Below are positions 26,904-35,157 of a DNA stretch of 52,690 nucleotides, piece by piece. The notes under the pieces were generated by a model. The model did not search any database. It had not been told where the DNA came from and saw only the letters and a list, made by a program, of their open reading frames with translations. Position numbers and translations under genes: made by a program. The stretch is taken from the NCBI GenBank assembly GCA_937891465.1, contig CALAHF010000184.1, positions 1 through 52,690 on the forward strand, in the 5' to 3' direction. How positions within the stretch are numbered: the stretch's first letter is position 1; every line of letters begins with the position of its first letter. Source of the stretch: an uncultured Verrucomicrobiales bacterium (GTDB taxonomy: Bacteria; Verrucomicrobiota; Verrucomicrobiia; Verrucomicrobiales; DEV007).

Positions 26904-29900
26904 ATGCGGCCTTTTCTTATTTTTACCTTAGCCATCGCTTCGGTTGTGGCTTTTTCTCAGGAAAAAGCGGCCCCCAAAATCCTTCTCCCCGAAGGACTGG
27001 TTGCAGAAATCGTCGCAGCACCTCCGCTGGTTGAGCATCCGATCATGGCTGCGTTTGATGATCTCGGCCGATTGTTTGTTTCTGAAAATGCCGGGTTGAA
27101 TCTGAACAAAGCAGGATTGGAAGAGCAAAAGCCAAGTTCGGTTCGACTTTTGACCGACACAAATGGCGACGGTATTTTCGATGAGTCGACCGTCTTCGCA
27201 GATGGACTGACGTTTCCTCAAGGCGCGTTGTGGTTGATGGATTCGCTCTACGTGATGTCACCTCCGAGTCTGTGGCGATTAGAAGATACGGACGACGATG
27301 GCGTTGCTGATGTTCGTGAAGAACTTGTCACCGGCTTCGATTATACGGGAAACGCCGCCGATGTTCATGGCCCGTTTCTTCATCCGAACGGTCGTTTGTA
27401 TTGGTGTCATGGCCGAAAAGGGCACGATGTAACCGACGAGTCGACTGGCGAAGTGGTAAGTCAGGCAAAGGGCGCTCGCATTTGGTCCTGCCGTCCCGAC
27501 GGCAGCGATCTACGCGTTTTTGCCGGTGGCGGAATGGACAATCCGGTCGAGGTCGATTTTACCGAAACGGGTGAAATCTTCGGGTCGGTGAATTTATTTT
27601 ACGGACGTCCCCGTGGAGACGTATTGGTGCACTGGATTCGGGGCGGAGCCTATCCGCGTTACGATCAGGAGGCTGTCATCGATGAATTTCTGCGAACGGG
27701 GCCACTCCTGTCTGAATTTCATAATTTCGGGCACGTCGCTATTTCGGGGATGTTGCGGTATCGATCCGGTCATCTCAATCCGGCATGGAAAGACACCGCC
27801 ATTGCGACGCATTTCAATACGCAGCAGGTCACGACAACGAAGTTTGGTGTGGATGGATCAACTTTTTCAGGCGGTGAAACCGAAACAATTTTCAAAATTA
27901 TGAATCCCGACGCACATATCACGGACGTGGTTGAAGATGCGAATGGAGATCTGTTAGTGTTGGACACGGGTGGTTGGTTCCGGATTGGTTGCCCGAGTTC
28001 ACAGGTCGCAAAACCGGATATCGCGGGTGCAATTTATCGAATTCGAAAAGCCGACGATAATGATTCTGAAATTGATTTTCGGGGTGTTGAAATCGATTGG
28101 GAAAATAGGGATCCGGACAAAATTGCGGCGCTACTCGACAGCGAACATTTTGCAATTCGAGATCGAGCAATCACCGAAATGGCCAGCCGCGGCCAATCAG
28201 CGATTCCTGAATTGCAGACCATTTTAGCGAATCCGAATTCTACCAGAACGGCCAAACAAAACGCCGTGTGGACGCTGTCGCGTCTTCGATTTTCCGGGGC
28301 CGTGGATTTGATTTTTGCATCGCTGGCAGATTCCGATTCAACGGTGGTTCAAGCTGCATGCAACGCAATCGCCGCGACTCGCTCGTGGCAGGTAATTCGG
28401 GAGAACGATCCGAATGAAGCAGCCATCGAATTCGAACGCAACGACGCCATGGGTCAAGCCCTCGCAAAACTGGTGCTCAGCGGTGAACCGCCCGTTGCTC
28501 GTGCGGCAGCATCTGCGCTCGGTGTCATGGCCGATCCGAACGCCGTTGGTTCGTTGCTTCGCGCAGCGGGACGTAAGAAAACCGATCGGTATTTGCAACA
28601 CGCGGCCATTCTTTCACTGATTGAAATTGGCGATCCAGAGGCAACCCGAATCCATCTGGAGCCAGGAAATGAAGGTCAGGCGATTGCGGCGCTGTGGGCG
28701 TTGGATCAAATGGAGAACGGAGATTTAGAGCCACTCGATGTCATCAATTTGCTCGATTCAAACAAAGACGTCCTTCGTTCGGTGGCGATTGAAATTGCTG
28801 CCGGTCATCCTGAATGGGACGCGGCGATTGCAAATCGATTCTTCGAATGGGAAACGGCAAATGAAGTTCAGCAAGCGACGATGGAGGCCATGATTCCTGA
28901 GCAAATTCATCTCAAACCAATGCAGGATGTGGTGACTTCTTTAATCCATTTTGATAATACCCTGAAAAATAATCGAATTGGCTATCAGGCGATTGCGAAT
29001 TCCAAGCAGGATTACCCCTTTCCCAATGTCTGGATTGAATCGTTTGAAGCCGAGCTTCATGCAACTCATCCCAAAAAAATAAATGAAGTTCTCGATGCGA
29101 TCGCCCGCATGCGACCGGATCCGCTCCCGGAAGTTTTCGAAGCTCAGCTCACTGCGATTTCGGAGAATGAGGCAAACCCCGTTCCCAAGAGGGTTCGGGC
29201 ACTCCGGGTTTTGAGCGGAAAAGATGGCCTGGTTTCGAAAAATGCATTTGATCTCTTGGTTGGCTTAATTGCTGCCGACACGTCTCCATTGCAACGTCTC
29301 GATGCCAGTCAAATGCTGGCTGGCTCAAGACTTACAAAAGCACAACAACTCGAAATCGCAAAACGCGTCCAGCATGCCGGTCCGCTTGATTTACCGCTGC
29401 TCTGGAAAATTCTTGATCGAACACGCGACCCTGAAACCGGAACGGTGCTCGCAGCAAATATTTCGAAATCGAGTGGATTTGGAAATCTGAATCCGGCTGA
29501 ATTGCGCCGCACGTTTGGCCGTTTTGATTCTGAAACTTTGAAAACGATTGAGCCTCAGATCGTGGAGCTTGAAAAGCGTGCCGCAGAAAGAAGTGAGCGA
29601 CTAGCGGCACTGGTTCCACTGGTTGAAAAAGGAGATCCTGAACGCGGTAAAGCTCACTTCCTTGCCGGAAAAGGAGCCTGCATTACCTGTCACCAAATTG
29701 GTGAAGCGGGACGTGCGATCGGCCCGGACCTTTCGACCATCGGCCGAATTCGAACCCATCGTGATCTTCTCGAATCGATCCTTTACCCCAGTGAATCGTT
29801 GGCTCGCGACTTTGAAACCTACAACGTCACTCTGAAGGACGGCACGGCACTGATGGGATTGATCAAGCGTGAAACGACCGATTTTGTTTATCTCACAGAT

Positions 29901-30047
29901 GTAACTGGAACCGAAAAGCCATTGAGTAGGGGAGACGTGAAAACAATCACCCCAATCGCGATGTCAATCATGCCGCAAGGTTTGGAGCAAGCGATGTCTC
30001 AAGAAGAATTGCTCGATCTCACCAGCTATCTCAAATCGATCCAATAG
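26904..30047 (+). CDS. PVC-type membrane-bound dehydrogenase / HEAT-repeat / haem-binding protein
   Basis: 1047 residues from the ATG at 26904, which begins a signal peptide (MRPFLIFTLAIASVVAFSQ). Residues up to about 400 form the propeller-like membrane-bound dehydrogenase domain of this family (LPEGLVAEIVAAPPLVEHPI, FDDLGRLFVSENAG). A HEAT-repeat section follows to about 850. The C-terminus carries the Verrucomicrobium/Pirellula-type haem-binding domain with CITCH (Cys926 to His930) and IGPDLSTIGR. These proteins are a hallmark of PVC bacteria; they are thought to oxidise sugars or alcohols outside the cytoplasm, substrate unknown. The stop codon TAG lies inside a 45-bp palindrome. Confidence 0.93.
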   Translation: MRPFLIFTLAIASVVAFSQEKAAPKILLPEGLVAEIVAAPPLVEHPIMAAFDDLGRLFVSENAGLNLNKAGLEEQKPSSVRLLTDTNGDGIFDESTVFADGLTFPQGALWLMDSLYVMSPPSLWRLEDTDDDGVADVREELVTGFDYTGNAADVHGPFLHPNGRLYWCHGRKGHDVTDESTGEVVSQAKGARIWSCRPDGSDLRVFAGGGMDNPVEVDFTETGEIFGSVNLFYGRPRGDVLVHWIRGGAYPRYDQEAVIDEFLRTGPLLSEFHNFGHVAISGMLRYRSGHLNPAWKDTAIATHFNTQQVTTTKFGVDGSTFSGGETETIFKIMNPDAHITDVVEDANGDLLVLDTGGWFRIGCPSSQVAKPDIAGAIYRIRKADDNDSEIDFRGVEIDWENRDPDKIAALLDSEHFAIRDRAITEMASRGQSAIPELQTILANPNSTRTAKQNAVWTLSRLRFSGAVDLIFASLADSDSTVVQAACNAIAATRSWQVIRENDPNEAAIEFERNDAMGQALAKLVLSGEPPVARAAASALGVMADPNAVGSLLRAAGRKKTDRYLQHAAILSLIEIGDPEATRIHLEPGNEGQAIAALWALDQMENGDLEPLDVINLLDSNKDVLRSVAIEIAAGHPEWDAAIANRFFEWETANEVQQATMEAMIPEQIHLKPMQDVVTSLIHFDNTLKNNRIGYQAIANSKQDYPFPNVWIESFEAELHATHPKKINEVLDAIARMRPDPLPEVFEAQLTAISENEANPVPKRVRALRVLSGKDGLVSKNAFDLLVGLIAADTSPLQRLDASQMLAGSRLTKAQQLEIAKRVQHAGPLDLPLLWKILDRTRDPETGTVLAANISKSSGFGNLNPAELRRTFGRFDSETLKTIEPQIVELEKRAAERSERLAALVPLVEKGDPERGKAHFLAGKGACITCHQIGEAGRAIGPDLSTIGRIRTHRDLLESILYPSESLARDFETYNVTLKDGTALMGLIKRETTDFVYLTDVTGTEKPLSRGDVKTITPIAMSIMPQGLEQAMSQEELLDLTSYLKSIQ

Positions 30048-30080
30048 GGTTTGTTCGATGAATAGACCCTGTTCGATCGT
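30036..30080. repeat. 45-bp interspersed palindrome, copy 5 (supplies a stop codon)
   Basis: Left arm TCGATCCAATAGGGT, centre TTGTTCGATGAATAG, right arm ACCCTGTTCGATCGT. The TAG of the haem protein (30045-30047) falls within the left arm, so the last residues of that protein are encoded by the element. Confidence 0.9.
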
Positions 30081-30089
30081 AATGACATT

Positions 30090-30134
30090 ACGAACCAATA
30101 GGGTATGCTCGGCTAATCAACAGGGTTGGATCGA
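30090..30134. repeat. 45-bp interspersed palindrome, copy 6 (degenerate right side)
   Basis: Left arm ACGAACCAATAGGGT, centre ATGCTCGGCTAATCA, right end ACAGGGTTGGATCGA, which matches the arm consensus at about 10 of 15 bases. The right end can also be read as a second left arm (TAATCAACAGGGT, 30114-30126). It lies 9 bases from copy 5 and abuts the sulfotransferase ATG. Confidence 0.75.
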
Positions 30135-31358
30135 ATGGTGCTGCCGTTGAATTTCCTGACAAGACTCCGTAATTTATTCAACGCCGCTTTCGATGATGCC
30201 TCCGAAATTTTATTCGCCCCATTTATGAAGCGAATGGTTGTCCATCCGATGTCCAGTGCGAGCTGGCGGATCTTTTCGGAGAAATTTCGGCGACACTCGC
30301 CGTTTCATGCCGCATCGCGTTTGCAGCGCTTTGCTGCGGTAGGGAGCCTGTTGGTTCGGCTTCCGTTTTATGCGTTGGAGAAACTCATCTTCAAGCGTCG
30401 CTTAGCGGATCATCACATTGAGAAAGGGCCGATTTTTATTGTAGGGCATTGGCGAAGCGGGACGACGCATCTGCACAATTTGCTTTCGCAGGATCCACAG
30501 TTTTCCTATCTGAGTTTCTCCAATATGGTGATGCCGCATGATCTTTTGCTGGGACGGATTCTACCAGTCATCCCGTGGATTATGAAATTTTGTATTCCGA
30601 AAACTCGCGGGATTGACAGCCTGACTTTGAACCCGCAGTCGCCGCAAGAAGAGGAGCTTGCGCTATTCATGCTGGGCGGGGTTTCGTATTACAATTGCTA
30701 TTTTTTTCCTCAGCAGTGGGATGAGTATTTTGCAGAATCCATTTCGAATCCCAATGATTTTTCCGAAGGTTTAAAGGCCGAAAAAGGCGTCGTGTTTGCT
30801 TATCATCGATTGATTTCAAAGCTCTCTTATTTTTACAAAGGGAAACGTCTGCTGTTAAAAAACCCGGCTTCGACGAGCCGAATTGCAATGTTGAAATCTC
30901 TTTTTCCGAATGCGAAGTTTGTTCACGTGCGCCGGAATCCGTATGCGGTTTTTGCATCCAGCAAAGCACGCTTGCCCCGGATGATCGATGGATTCTCATG
31001 GAATGATCCATTGGACATCAACTATGAAGACATCGCAGTGGACAGCTATCGCCTGCTGATGGAGCAATATTTTAAGCAGCGCGATTCGATCCCTGAAGAA
31101 GATTTATTCGAGACTTCGTATGAAGAATTGACCGAAGATCCTGATAAAGTGATTGCGGAGATCTATTCGAAATTCGGGCTGGAACGCAGCGAGGAAAGCC
31201 TTCAACGGCATGCTGATTATTTGAAATCGCAGAAGTCGTATCAGAAAAACAGTCACCGGATGACCCGAGCACAAGTCGAGCGAATCCAGAATGAGTGGGG
31301 CTTTGCCTTCCGTGAATGGAATTACGAAATGCCTGACAGACTGGAAATCGTCGACTGA
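30135..31358 (+). CDS. Sulfotransferase family protein
   Basis: 407 residues. Transfers sulfate from PAPS to an acceptor hydroxyl. Seen: the 5'-phosphosulfate loop IFIVGHWRSGTTHLHNLLS near residue 100 and the 3'-phosphate site FVHVRRNPYAVFASS near residue 260. Amphipathic helices at the N-terminus suggest membrane association. The start ATG at 30135 directly follows a palindromic repeat whose AGGG, 9 bases upstream, serves as the only Shine-Dalgarno-like sequence; an in-frame TTG at 30126 is inside the repeat. With two sulfatases in the window the cell both adds and removes sulfate, but no pathway link is shown. Confidence 0.88.
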   Translation: MVLPLNFLTRLRNLFNAAFDDASEILFAPFMKRMVVHPMSSASWRIFSEKFRRHSPFHAASRLQRFAAVGSLLVRLPFYALEKLIFKRRLADHHIEKGPIFIVGHWRSGTTHLHNLLSQDPQFSYLSFSNMVMPHDLLLGRILPVIPWIMKFCIPKTRGIDSLTLNPQSPQEEELALFMLGGVSYYNCYFFPQQWDEYFAESISNPNDFSEGLKAEKGVVFAYHRLISKLSYFYKGKRLLLKNPASTSRIAMLKSLFPNAKFVHVRRNPYAVFASSKARLPRMIDGFSWNDPLDINYEDIAVDSYRLLMEQYFKQRDSIPEEDLFETSYEELTEDPDKVIAEIYSKFGLERSEESLQRHADYLKSQKSYQKNSHRMTRAQVERIQNEWGFAFREWNYEMPDRLEIVD

Positions 31359-31359
31359 T

Positions 31360-32880
31360 TTACGATTTGAGAGCGGCGAATGCGGTTTCGAATTGAGCGA
31401 TTAAATCTTCAGGTTCCTCCAGCCCAATCCAGATGCGAATTAAGTTTGCGTCGACTCCACGCTCGGCAACCCAATCGAGTTCTTTGTAGTGCGCGAGCAT
31501 CGTGTACGGGCAGGCCAGTGTGTAGTTCGTGCCGAAGCTCGGGCCTTTCGTGACAGGTAGGGCATCGTAAAATGGTGGTGTTGTCTCGGTTGGGTTTTTT
31601 AACAGAATCGACATCAACCCGCTGTAACCAGATTCGTCATTTCGCATCGCTGCTTCGTAAAAGTCCGGTGTTTCCACGATCGGGTAGTAGACTCGCTCAA
31701 CCGCAGGATGTTGTTCAAGAAACTCGAATATGATTTCTGCGTTGTCATTGATCGCTTCGACTCGTTCCGCGTAGTGGCGTGAATTTTCCTCGAGCACAAT
31801 GGAGTCGAGTGCGAAAAGGGGATTGGACGATTCTTCTGCAGCAAGCAACTCGGCAAGCTCTGCCGCAAACGGGCTGTCTTTCCGCAGTGAAATTGAACCT
31901 CCCATGACGTCACCGACTCCGGAAAACGTTTTTGTAAGACTAGTCATGACCACGTCCGCAAACTGAAAGGCATCAATGTTAATCGACGTCGCGACGGAAT
32001 CGTCAACCGTAAATGGAACACCGTTTTCGCGAAGTAGATCCCGAATGCCGACAAGATCAGCGGTTCGCAAAAGCGGATTGGTTGGAGCCTCAGTGTAAAC
32101 CGCCGCGAGTGATTCGCCTTTATCAAAAATCGCTTTCAAAGCCGACAAGCCGCCATCATCGCCAGCGACCGAGATGTCGTGAAGCCCGGCTGGATTGAAC
32201 TCCTGCTGGATTTTCATCAGATCGACGTAGGGAAACTCGACCTGTGCCGTTGCCAAATCAGGGCGCATTTTTGTAACGCAACGATGGAGCGCTGAGATCG
32301 CCCCCATCCCGCAGGAAAAAAGAAAAACCTGTCCGGCCTTCTCACCGAGATGTTCAGCAACCCGGGCACGAATCACTTCGCGAGCACGATCGCCTGCTTC
32401 CAGCAAATGTGGATCAACTGGACCATCCGCCAACGCAGCCTCTGCGTTTCGGCTCGAAACGATTTCTCCTGTGTGCATCCAGTATTTCCAGGCGAACGGA
32501 TAAGCTTCCTGAGGAAAAATCAGGGTCGAGAGATTTTCCCAGCCGTAGGATTCTAGTTTACACGACGTGCCCGATTTCTGTTTCACGTAGTCAGCACAGC
32601 GCCAGGCGGCACCAAGAGATGGGAAAACCATGGCCATCTCATTGCTGTTTGGTTTGCAGAATTCATCTCGCGCTGCCAGAAAAAGCTCCGCGACATCCGG
32701 GTGGGCAACGAAACGTGGATAACCCGTTTCCAATTGATCGAGGACTGCTTTGTCGCCTTCCTCGTAGCCAATGACATGCTGCCAATGCGGCAAACAAACA
32801 GACACAGCATGAAGCGAATCCGGAATCGAGTGTCCCAGATCTTCCTTCTTCCAGAGAGGTTCAGTGAAAAGATCGCGCAT
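31360..32880 (-). CDS. Cys/Met-metabolism PLP-dependent enzyme with long N-terminal extension
   Basis: 506 residues, against about 380-400 for typical cystathionine gamma-synthases; the extra ~120 residues are N-terminal. Fold-I PLP features: FLFSCGMGAISALHR (cofactor phosphate region), EAPTNPLLRTADL, VDDSVATS (Asp pairing with the PLP nitrogen) and the Schiff-base lysine in SLTKTFSGVGDVMGG. The extension resembles that of fungal cystathionine gamma-synthase-like proteins (from memory, unverified). It forms a two-gene unit with the enzyme upstream (3-base gap). Its stop is one base from the end of the converging sulfotransferase gene. Confidence 0.85.
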   Translation of the reverse strand: MRDLFTEPLWKKEDLGHSIPDSLHAVSVCLPHWQHVIGYEEGDKAVLDQLETGYPRFVAHPDVAELFLAARDEFCKPNSNEMAMVFPSLGAAWRCADYVKQKSGTSCKLESYGWENLSTLIFPQEAYPFAWKYWMHTGEIVSSRNAEAALADGPVDPHLLEAGDRAREVIRARVAEHLGEKAGQVFLFSCGMGAISALHRCVTKMRPDLATAQVEFPYVDLMKIQQEFNPAGLHDISVAGDDGGLSALKAIFDKGESLAAVYTEAPTNPLLRTADLVGIRDLLRENGVPFTVDDSVATSINIDAFQFADVVMTSLTKTFSGVGDVMGGSISLRKDSPFAAELAELLAAEESSNPLFALDSIVLEENSRHYAERVEAINDNAEIIFEFLEQHPAVERVYYPIVETPDFYEAAMRNDESGYSGLMSILLKNPTETTPPFYDALPVTKGPSFGTNYTLACPYTMLAHYKELDWVAERGVDANLIRIWIGLEEPEDLIAQFETAFAALKS

Positions 32881-32883
32881 GGC

Positions 32884-34032
32884 TCAAGAATTCGAAAGCC
32901 CTTCACGCACATCGCGAATCAAATCGTCTATGTGCTCAATCCCAATCGAGAAACGCACGAGCGAATCAGTGATTCCCACGGCTTCGCGGCGGTCTTTCGG
33001 CACGCTGGCGTGAGTCATTGAGGCAGGGTGGCAGCAGAGCGATTCCACGCCGCCGAGGCTTTCTGCTTTAGGAAAAAATTTCAGGCCATTGAGAAATCGC
33101 TGCGTTTTCTCAAGGCTCATCCCGAGGTCGGTAGTTACAATTCCGGAACCACCTGACATTTGTTTTTTGGCGATTTCGTATTGCGGATGCGATTCCAAAA
33201 ACGGATAGCGAACTATGACGGCATCGGTCTCGTTTTCCAGGAAAGTAGCAAAGGCGAGCGCGTTTGACGAATGGCGCTCCATTCGAATGGCCTCGGTTTT
33301 TGCGCCGCGCATAGTGAGCCAGCAATCCATCGGCGATGGTTGCAAGCCGAGCGCTTTCTGGGCAAAAATCATTTTCTCCTGCCACTCGGCATCGTTCGTG
33401 CAAATCGCACCGACGAGTGCATCCGAATGTCCATTGGTGTATTTTGTAAGAGAAATCAGAGACAGGTCAGCTCCGAGTTCGAGTGGGCGCTGAAGGTAGC
33501 TTGATGAAAATGTGTTATCGACAACGAGCGGTGCATTTGCTGCGTGAGCGGCGTCTGCGGCACGTTGAATGTCGATGATTTTCAGATTCGGATTGGTTGG
33601 AGATTCAATCCAAACAATAGCAGGCTTGAAGTCGGCAATCTTATCAAAAGTCGCGTCCTCTGTGAAATCGAGATATTCGATCGAAACGCCAAATTTTGCA
33701 AAAACTTGAGCGAAGAGCCGAAACGTGCAGCCGTAAATGTTCTCTTCAGCAACGACGACATCGCCGGATTTCAGAGTGGAAACGAGTGCCGTGATCGCCG
33801 AAACCCCGCTGCCAAAAACGGTCGCAAATTCTGCAGATTCCAACTCAGCGATAGTCCGTTCGAGGAGACGAAAATTTGGATTTCCCGAACGCGTGTAATC
33901 GAATCCGTTGGGATTGCCGTATTCAAAAGTCGAAGTCAGCCAAACCGGAGGCGTTACGGCTCCGGTTTCACCGACAAAATCGCGGCCGGAATGGATCGCG
34001 CGGGTTTCGAAGTGGTCGTCGTGTTTGCTCAT
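32884..34032 (-). CDS. Cystathionine gamma-synthase / beta-lyase-type PLP enzyme
   Basis: 382 residues from the ATG at 34032; a TTG 21 bases upstream is less likely. Seen: FETRAIHSGRD and GAVTPPVWLTSTFEYG at the N-terminus, YTRSGNPNFRLLERTIAELE, the cofactor-binding VVDNTFSSSYLQRP and the Schiff-base lysine in SLTKYTNGHSDALVG. The family covers transsulfuration (gamma-synthase, gamma-lyase, beta-lyase), and which reaction occurs cannot be settled by eye. Together with the downstream paralogue it probably handles homoserine-ester or cystathionine chemistry for methionine. It is divergent from the PspC gene. Confidence 0.9.
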   Translation of the reverse strand: MSKHDDHFETRAIHSGRDFVGETGAVTPPVWLTSTFEYGNPNGFDYTRSGNPNFRLLERTIAELESAEFATVFGSGVSAITALVSTLKSGDVVVAEENIYGCTFRLFAQVFAKFGVSIEYLDFTEDATFDKIADFKPAIVWIESPTNPNLKIIDIQRAADAAHAANAPLVVDNTFSSSYLQRPLELGADLSLISLTKYTNGHSDALVGAICTNDAEWQEKMIFAQKALGLQPSPMDCWLTMRGAKTEAIRMERHSSNALAFATFLENETDAVIVRYPFLESHPQYEIAKKQMSGGSGIVTTDLGMSLEKTQRFLNGLKFFPKAESLGGVESLCCHPASMTHASVPKDRREAVGITDSLVRFSIGIEHIDDLIRDVREGLSNS

Positions 34033-34044
34033 GAATATGTTTGG

Positions 34045-34089
34045 ACGAATCAACAGGATTTAACCAACGAATCAACCTTGTTGACACGG
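34045..34089. repeat. 45-bp interspersed palindrome, copy 7 (contains a -35 box)
   Basis: Left arm ACGAATCAACAGGAT, centre TTAACCAACGAATCA, right end ACCTTGTTGACACGG. The centre has lost its inner palindrome and the right arm its outer end. The right arm contains TTGACA at 34081-34086. Confidence 0.8.
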
Positions 34090-34110
34090 AATGACAGAAA
34101 TCTCTATACT
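34081..34110 (+). promoter_or_regulatory. Sigma-70-type promoter upstream of the PspC gene
   Basis: TTGACA (34081-34086) and TATACT (34105-34110) are 18 bases apart. The predicted start is at about 34117, immediately before an ATG-TAA pair at 34118-34123. Confidence 0.55.
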
Positions 34111-34162
34111 CGTTTCCATGTAAAGAATTGTCCGATCATATGACGAAAAATACGTTGGTGGA

Positions 34163-34369
34163 GTGTGCGAGGGAATTGCCAAGGCATTTGATATCGATCC
34201 GGCTTTAGTCAGAATGATCTTTGTTTTCCTAACCGGTTTCACGGGAATTGTGCCGGGAATCATAACATATTTTACCGGCTGGCTGGTTACCCCAATGAAG
34301 GGCTGCCGGCCTCCGCTAGCGCGTTTACTAAAGCGGGAAAAAGTAAACGTCGCAGCATCTGTAGAATAA
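34163..34369 (+). CDS. PspC-domain membrane protein with an unusual 5' end
   Basis: A single PspC domain: GGVCEGIAKAFDIDPALVRM, then a membrane helix (IFVFLTGFTGIVPGIITYFTG) and WLVTP. Typical PspC proteins begin about 12 residues earlier with a sequence like RLYRSxDxKxxGGVCGG. The same frame here, from 34124, reads RIVRSYDEKYVGGV, so the missing N-terminus is encoded, but codons 1 and 2 are ATG TAA (34118-34123). Translation would have to begin at ATT (34127) or at GTG (34163, used here), the latter cutting off conserved residues. PspC proteins bind the membrane in envelope-stress responses. Confidence 0.7.
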   Translation: MCEGIAKAFDIDPALVRMIFVFLTGFTGIVPGIITYFTGWLVTPMKGCRPPLARLLKREKVNVAASVE

Positions 34370-34378
34370 GATTTGTCC

Positions 34379-35098
34379 CTAATTTTTCGGCTCAGGCTTC
34401 TCGATCTTCTTTTCTTCGAGGCCATCGATCTTTGCATTGATCATTTCGACATTAAGCCGTGATCCTTTACAGGTTCCCATAATGGCCACCGGCTGCCCCA
34501 CCGTCAGTAACGTGCGGCGATCGTTTCGACTGATCAGCCGCCCCTGCGCGGGCAAGACTTCAACGAACAGGCTGTTGTCACGCTTGAGTGTGCAGCGCAC
34601 CTGGGTGTCGAATCCGTCCGCGTTGAGAAAAATCTCAATGGATTGCGTGCCGCTTTCAAATTTCTCGATCGAGCCAATCACCTTCAGGTATTTGTCAGTG
34701 TATTGCTCGTCAGCCGAGCGGCGGTCTTCGGCATAAACGGCAACCAAATTGCTCGCGCTGACCTCAATCGGTTTCATCAAATCAGTGAGGCTATCGGCTT
34801 TCACTTTTCCGCCGACGGCCTTGGAGAGCTCGGCATTCTCAGCCCGCAAACTCGCGACTTCGTCCCGAAGTTTTCCGACTTCGATTTTAAGATCTTCGAC
34901 GCTTTTTGCGGTTTCGAGGTAGGATTCCTTCAAATCCGTAATCTGAGATGGCAAATTCGTGACTGAGTCCGGGACTTTCAAATCCTTCACCCTATCAAAA
35001 AGTCCGCCAAGCGTGCTACCAGACTCCTTTTTTTCACCTTGGGAAAAGGCGGTGCCAACTGTAACTAGGGCGGTGAAAATCAGCAGCAATCGTTTCAT
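34379..35098 (-). CDS. Exported coiled-coil protein with OB-fold (tRNA_anti-like) domain
   Basis: 239 residues from the ATG at 35098, with signal peptide MKRLLLIFTALVTVGTAFSQ. A coiled coil follows (SVEDLKIEVGKLRDEVASLR, about residues 70-100). The C-terminal half looks like the OB-fold family known as tRNA_anti-like: YTDKYLKVIGSIEKF, FEVEVLPAQ-like strands and VGQPVAIMGTCKGS. The domain usually occurs in secreted or membrane proteins of unknown role. The tail is Lys/Glu rich. It lies 59 bases downstream of the GHMP kinase, so the two are probably co-transcribed. Confidence 0.72.
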   Translation of the reverse strand: MKRLLLIFTALVTVGTAFSQGEKKESGSTLGGLFDRVKDLKVPDSVTNLPSQITDLKESYLETAKSVEDLKIEVGKLRDEVASLRAENAELSKAVGGKVKADSLTDLMKPIEVSASNLVAVYAEDRRSADEQYTDKYLKVIGSIEKFESGTQSIEIFLNADGFDTQVRCTLKRDNSLFVEVLPAQGRLISRNDRRTLLTVGQPVAIMGTCKGSRLNVEMINAKIDGLEEKKIEKPEPKN

Positions 35099-35157
35099 AG
35101 AAAAAGGTGGGGCCGAATTGGCGAGTTCCAAATGGATTTTTGCGTTAGCGATCCCGT

